From Sphingobacteriaceae bacterium (GTDB lineage: Bacteria > Bacteroidota > Bacteroidia > Sphingobacteriales > Sphingobacteriaceae), in the NCBI GenBank assembly GCA_021740025.1, contig JAIPAN010000102.1, positions 1-5,217 on the forward strand: a DNA stretch of 5,217 bases, written 5' to 3'. Position 1 is the first letter of the stretch; every line of letters starts with the position of its first letter. The position numbers were made by a program, and so were the translations under genes. Positions 4,928 to 5,217 of the stretch are shown piece after piece. Below the pieces are notes generated by a model that worked only from the letters and a program-made list of their open reading frames with translations, was not told where the DNA came from and did no database searches.

Positions 4928-5217
4928 ATGAACATATTACTACAGTATTTAAAAAATTATAAGGGTTTATTGGCGCTGGCACTTTTACTAGCCGCCCTAA
5001 ACATGGTATTTTCCCTTCTCGATCCGCACATTACAGGTAAAATAGTCGATAATTTTATCGAAAAACGCGGTAGCCTTGGCCGTTCAGAATTTATTGGGGG
5101 CATTTTACGACTCATTGGCTTAGCCGTTGGCGCTGCCATGGTATCTAGAATTGCCAAAAATTTGCAAGATTATTATACCAATATTATTGTACAAAGGCTT
5201 GGGGCAAAATTATATGC
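4928..5217 (+). CDS. ABC exporter, N-terminal membrane part (cut by window edge)
   Basis: Ninety-six complete codons are present before the right edge, with no stop. The sequence reads as the start of a type IV (MsbA-like) ABC exporter membrane domain. A short amphipathic start MNILLQYLKNYKG leads into a first helix (about 14-32), then SLLDPHITGKIVDNFI (29-44), where the helix ends in the characteristic D-P-x-x-x-G-K-x-V/I-D pattern. A second helix follows at about 59-76 (GGILRLIGLAVGAAMVS), then a cytoplasmic extension ending with QRLGAKLY. The ATP-binding domain lies outside the window, so half-transporter versus full fusion, and substrate (lipid, drug or peptide), cannot be told. The ATG follows a -7 box so closely that the message is probably leaderless. 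No Shine-Dalgarno sequence is present. Confidence 0.88.
   Translation, partial: MNILLQYLKNYKGLLALALLLAALNMVFSLLDPHITGKIVDNFIEKRGSLGRSEFIGGILRLIGLAVGAAMVSRIAKNLQDYYTNIIVQRLGAKLY

Overview
This window is a housekeeping translation locus from a member of the Bacteroidota. Three things point there. The protein sequences read as Bacteroidota ribosomal proteins and factors, for example L13 beginning MNTLSYKT. The promoters match the phylum's TTTG / TAnnTTTG pattern rather than a sigma70-type pattern. Most genes lack a Shine-Dalgarno sequence. The AT-rich, A-run-laden intergenic DNA suggests a Sphingobacteriales or Chitinophagales-like lineage, but the order is not resolved.

Layout. On the minus strand at the left lies a gene for a small four-helix membrane protein (199-618), closed by an intrinsic terminator (140-173). 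A 225-bp divergent intergenic region (619-843) follows. It carries a 46-bp imperfect palindrome over a possible promoter for the membrane-protein gene, and a near-consensus Bacteroidota promoter (759-789) for the rightward operon. A small hairpin sits about where that rightward transcript should begin. The plus strand then carries rplM (L13, GTG start), rpsI (S9), rpsB (S2) and tsf (EF-Ts), ending at a strong terminator (3486-3519). A second unit, pyrH (UMP kinase) and frr (ribosome recycling factor), starts from its own -7 box with a very short leader. It ends at a long hairpin (4877-4914), and the last bases of that hairpin and its T-tract also form the -7 box of the next gene. That gene, cut by the right edge, is an ABC exporter beginning 6 bases after the -7 box, so its mRNA is probably leaderless.

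The genes cooperate in translation: L13, S9 and S2 are ribosome parts, EF-Ts recharges EF-Tu, RRF splits post-termination ribosomes, and PyrH makes UDP for nucleotide supply. No defence system, mobile gene, CRISPR array or RNA gene is visible, and all the genes are ordinary. The unusual material lies between them. The most striking item is a 58-bp palindrome between rpsB and tsf, built from eight degenerate TGTRRGT heptads, four pointing each way; it looks like a dispersed repeat element rather than operon sequence. Also notable are two strong Shine-Dalgarno sequences (rpsI, rpsB) in a phylum that seldom uses them.
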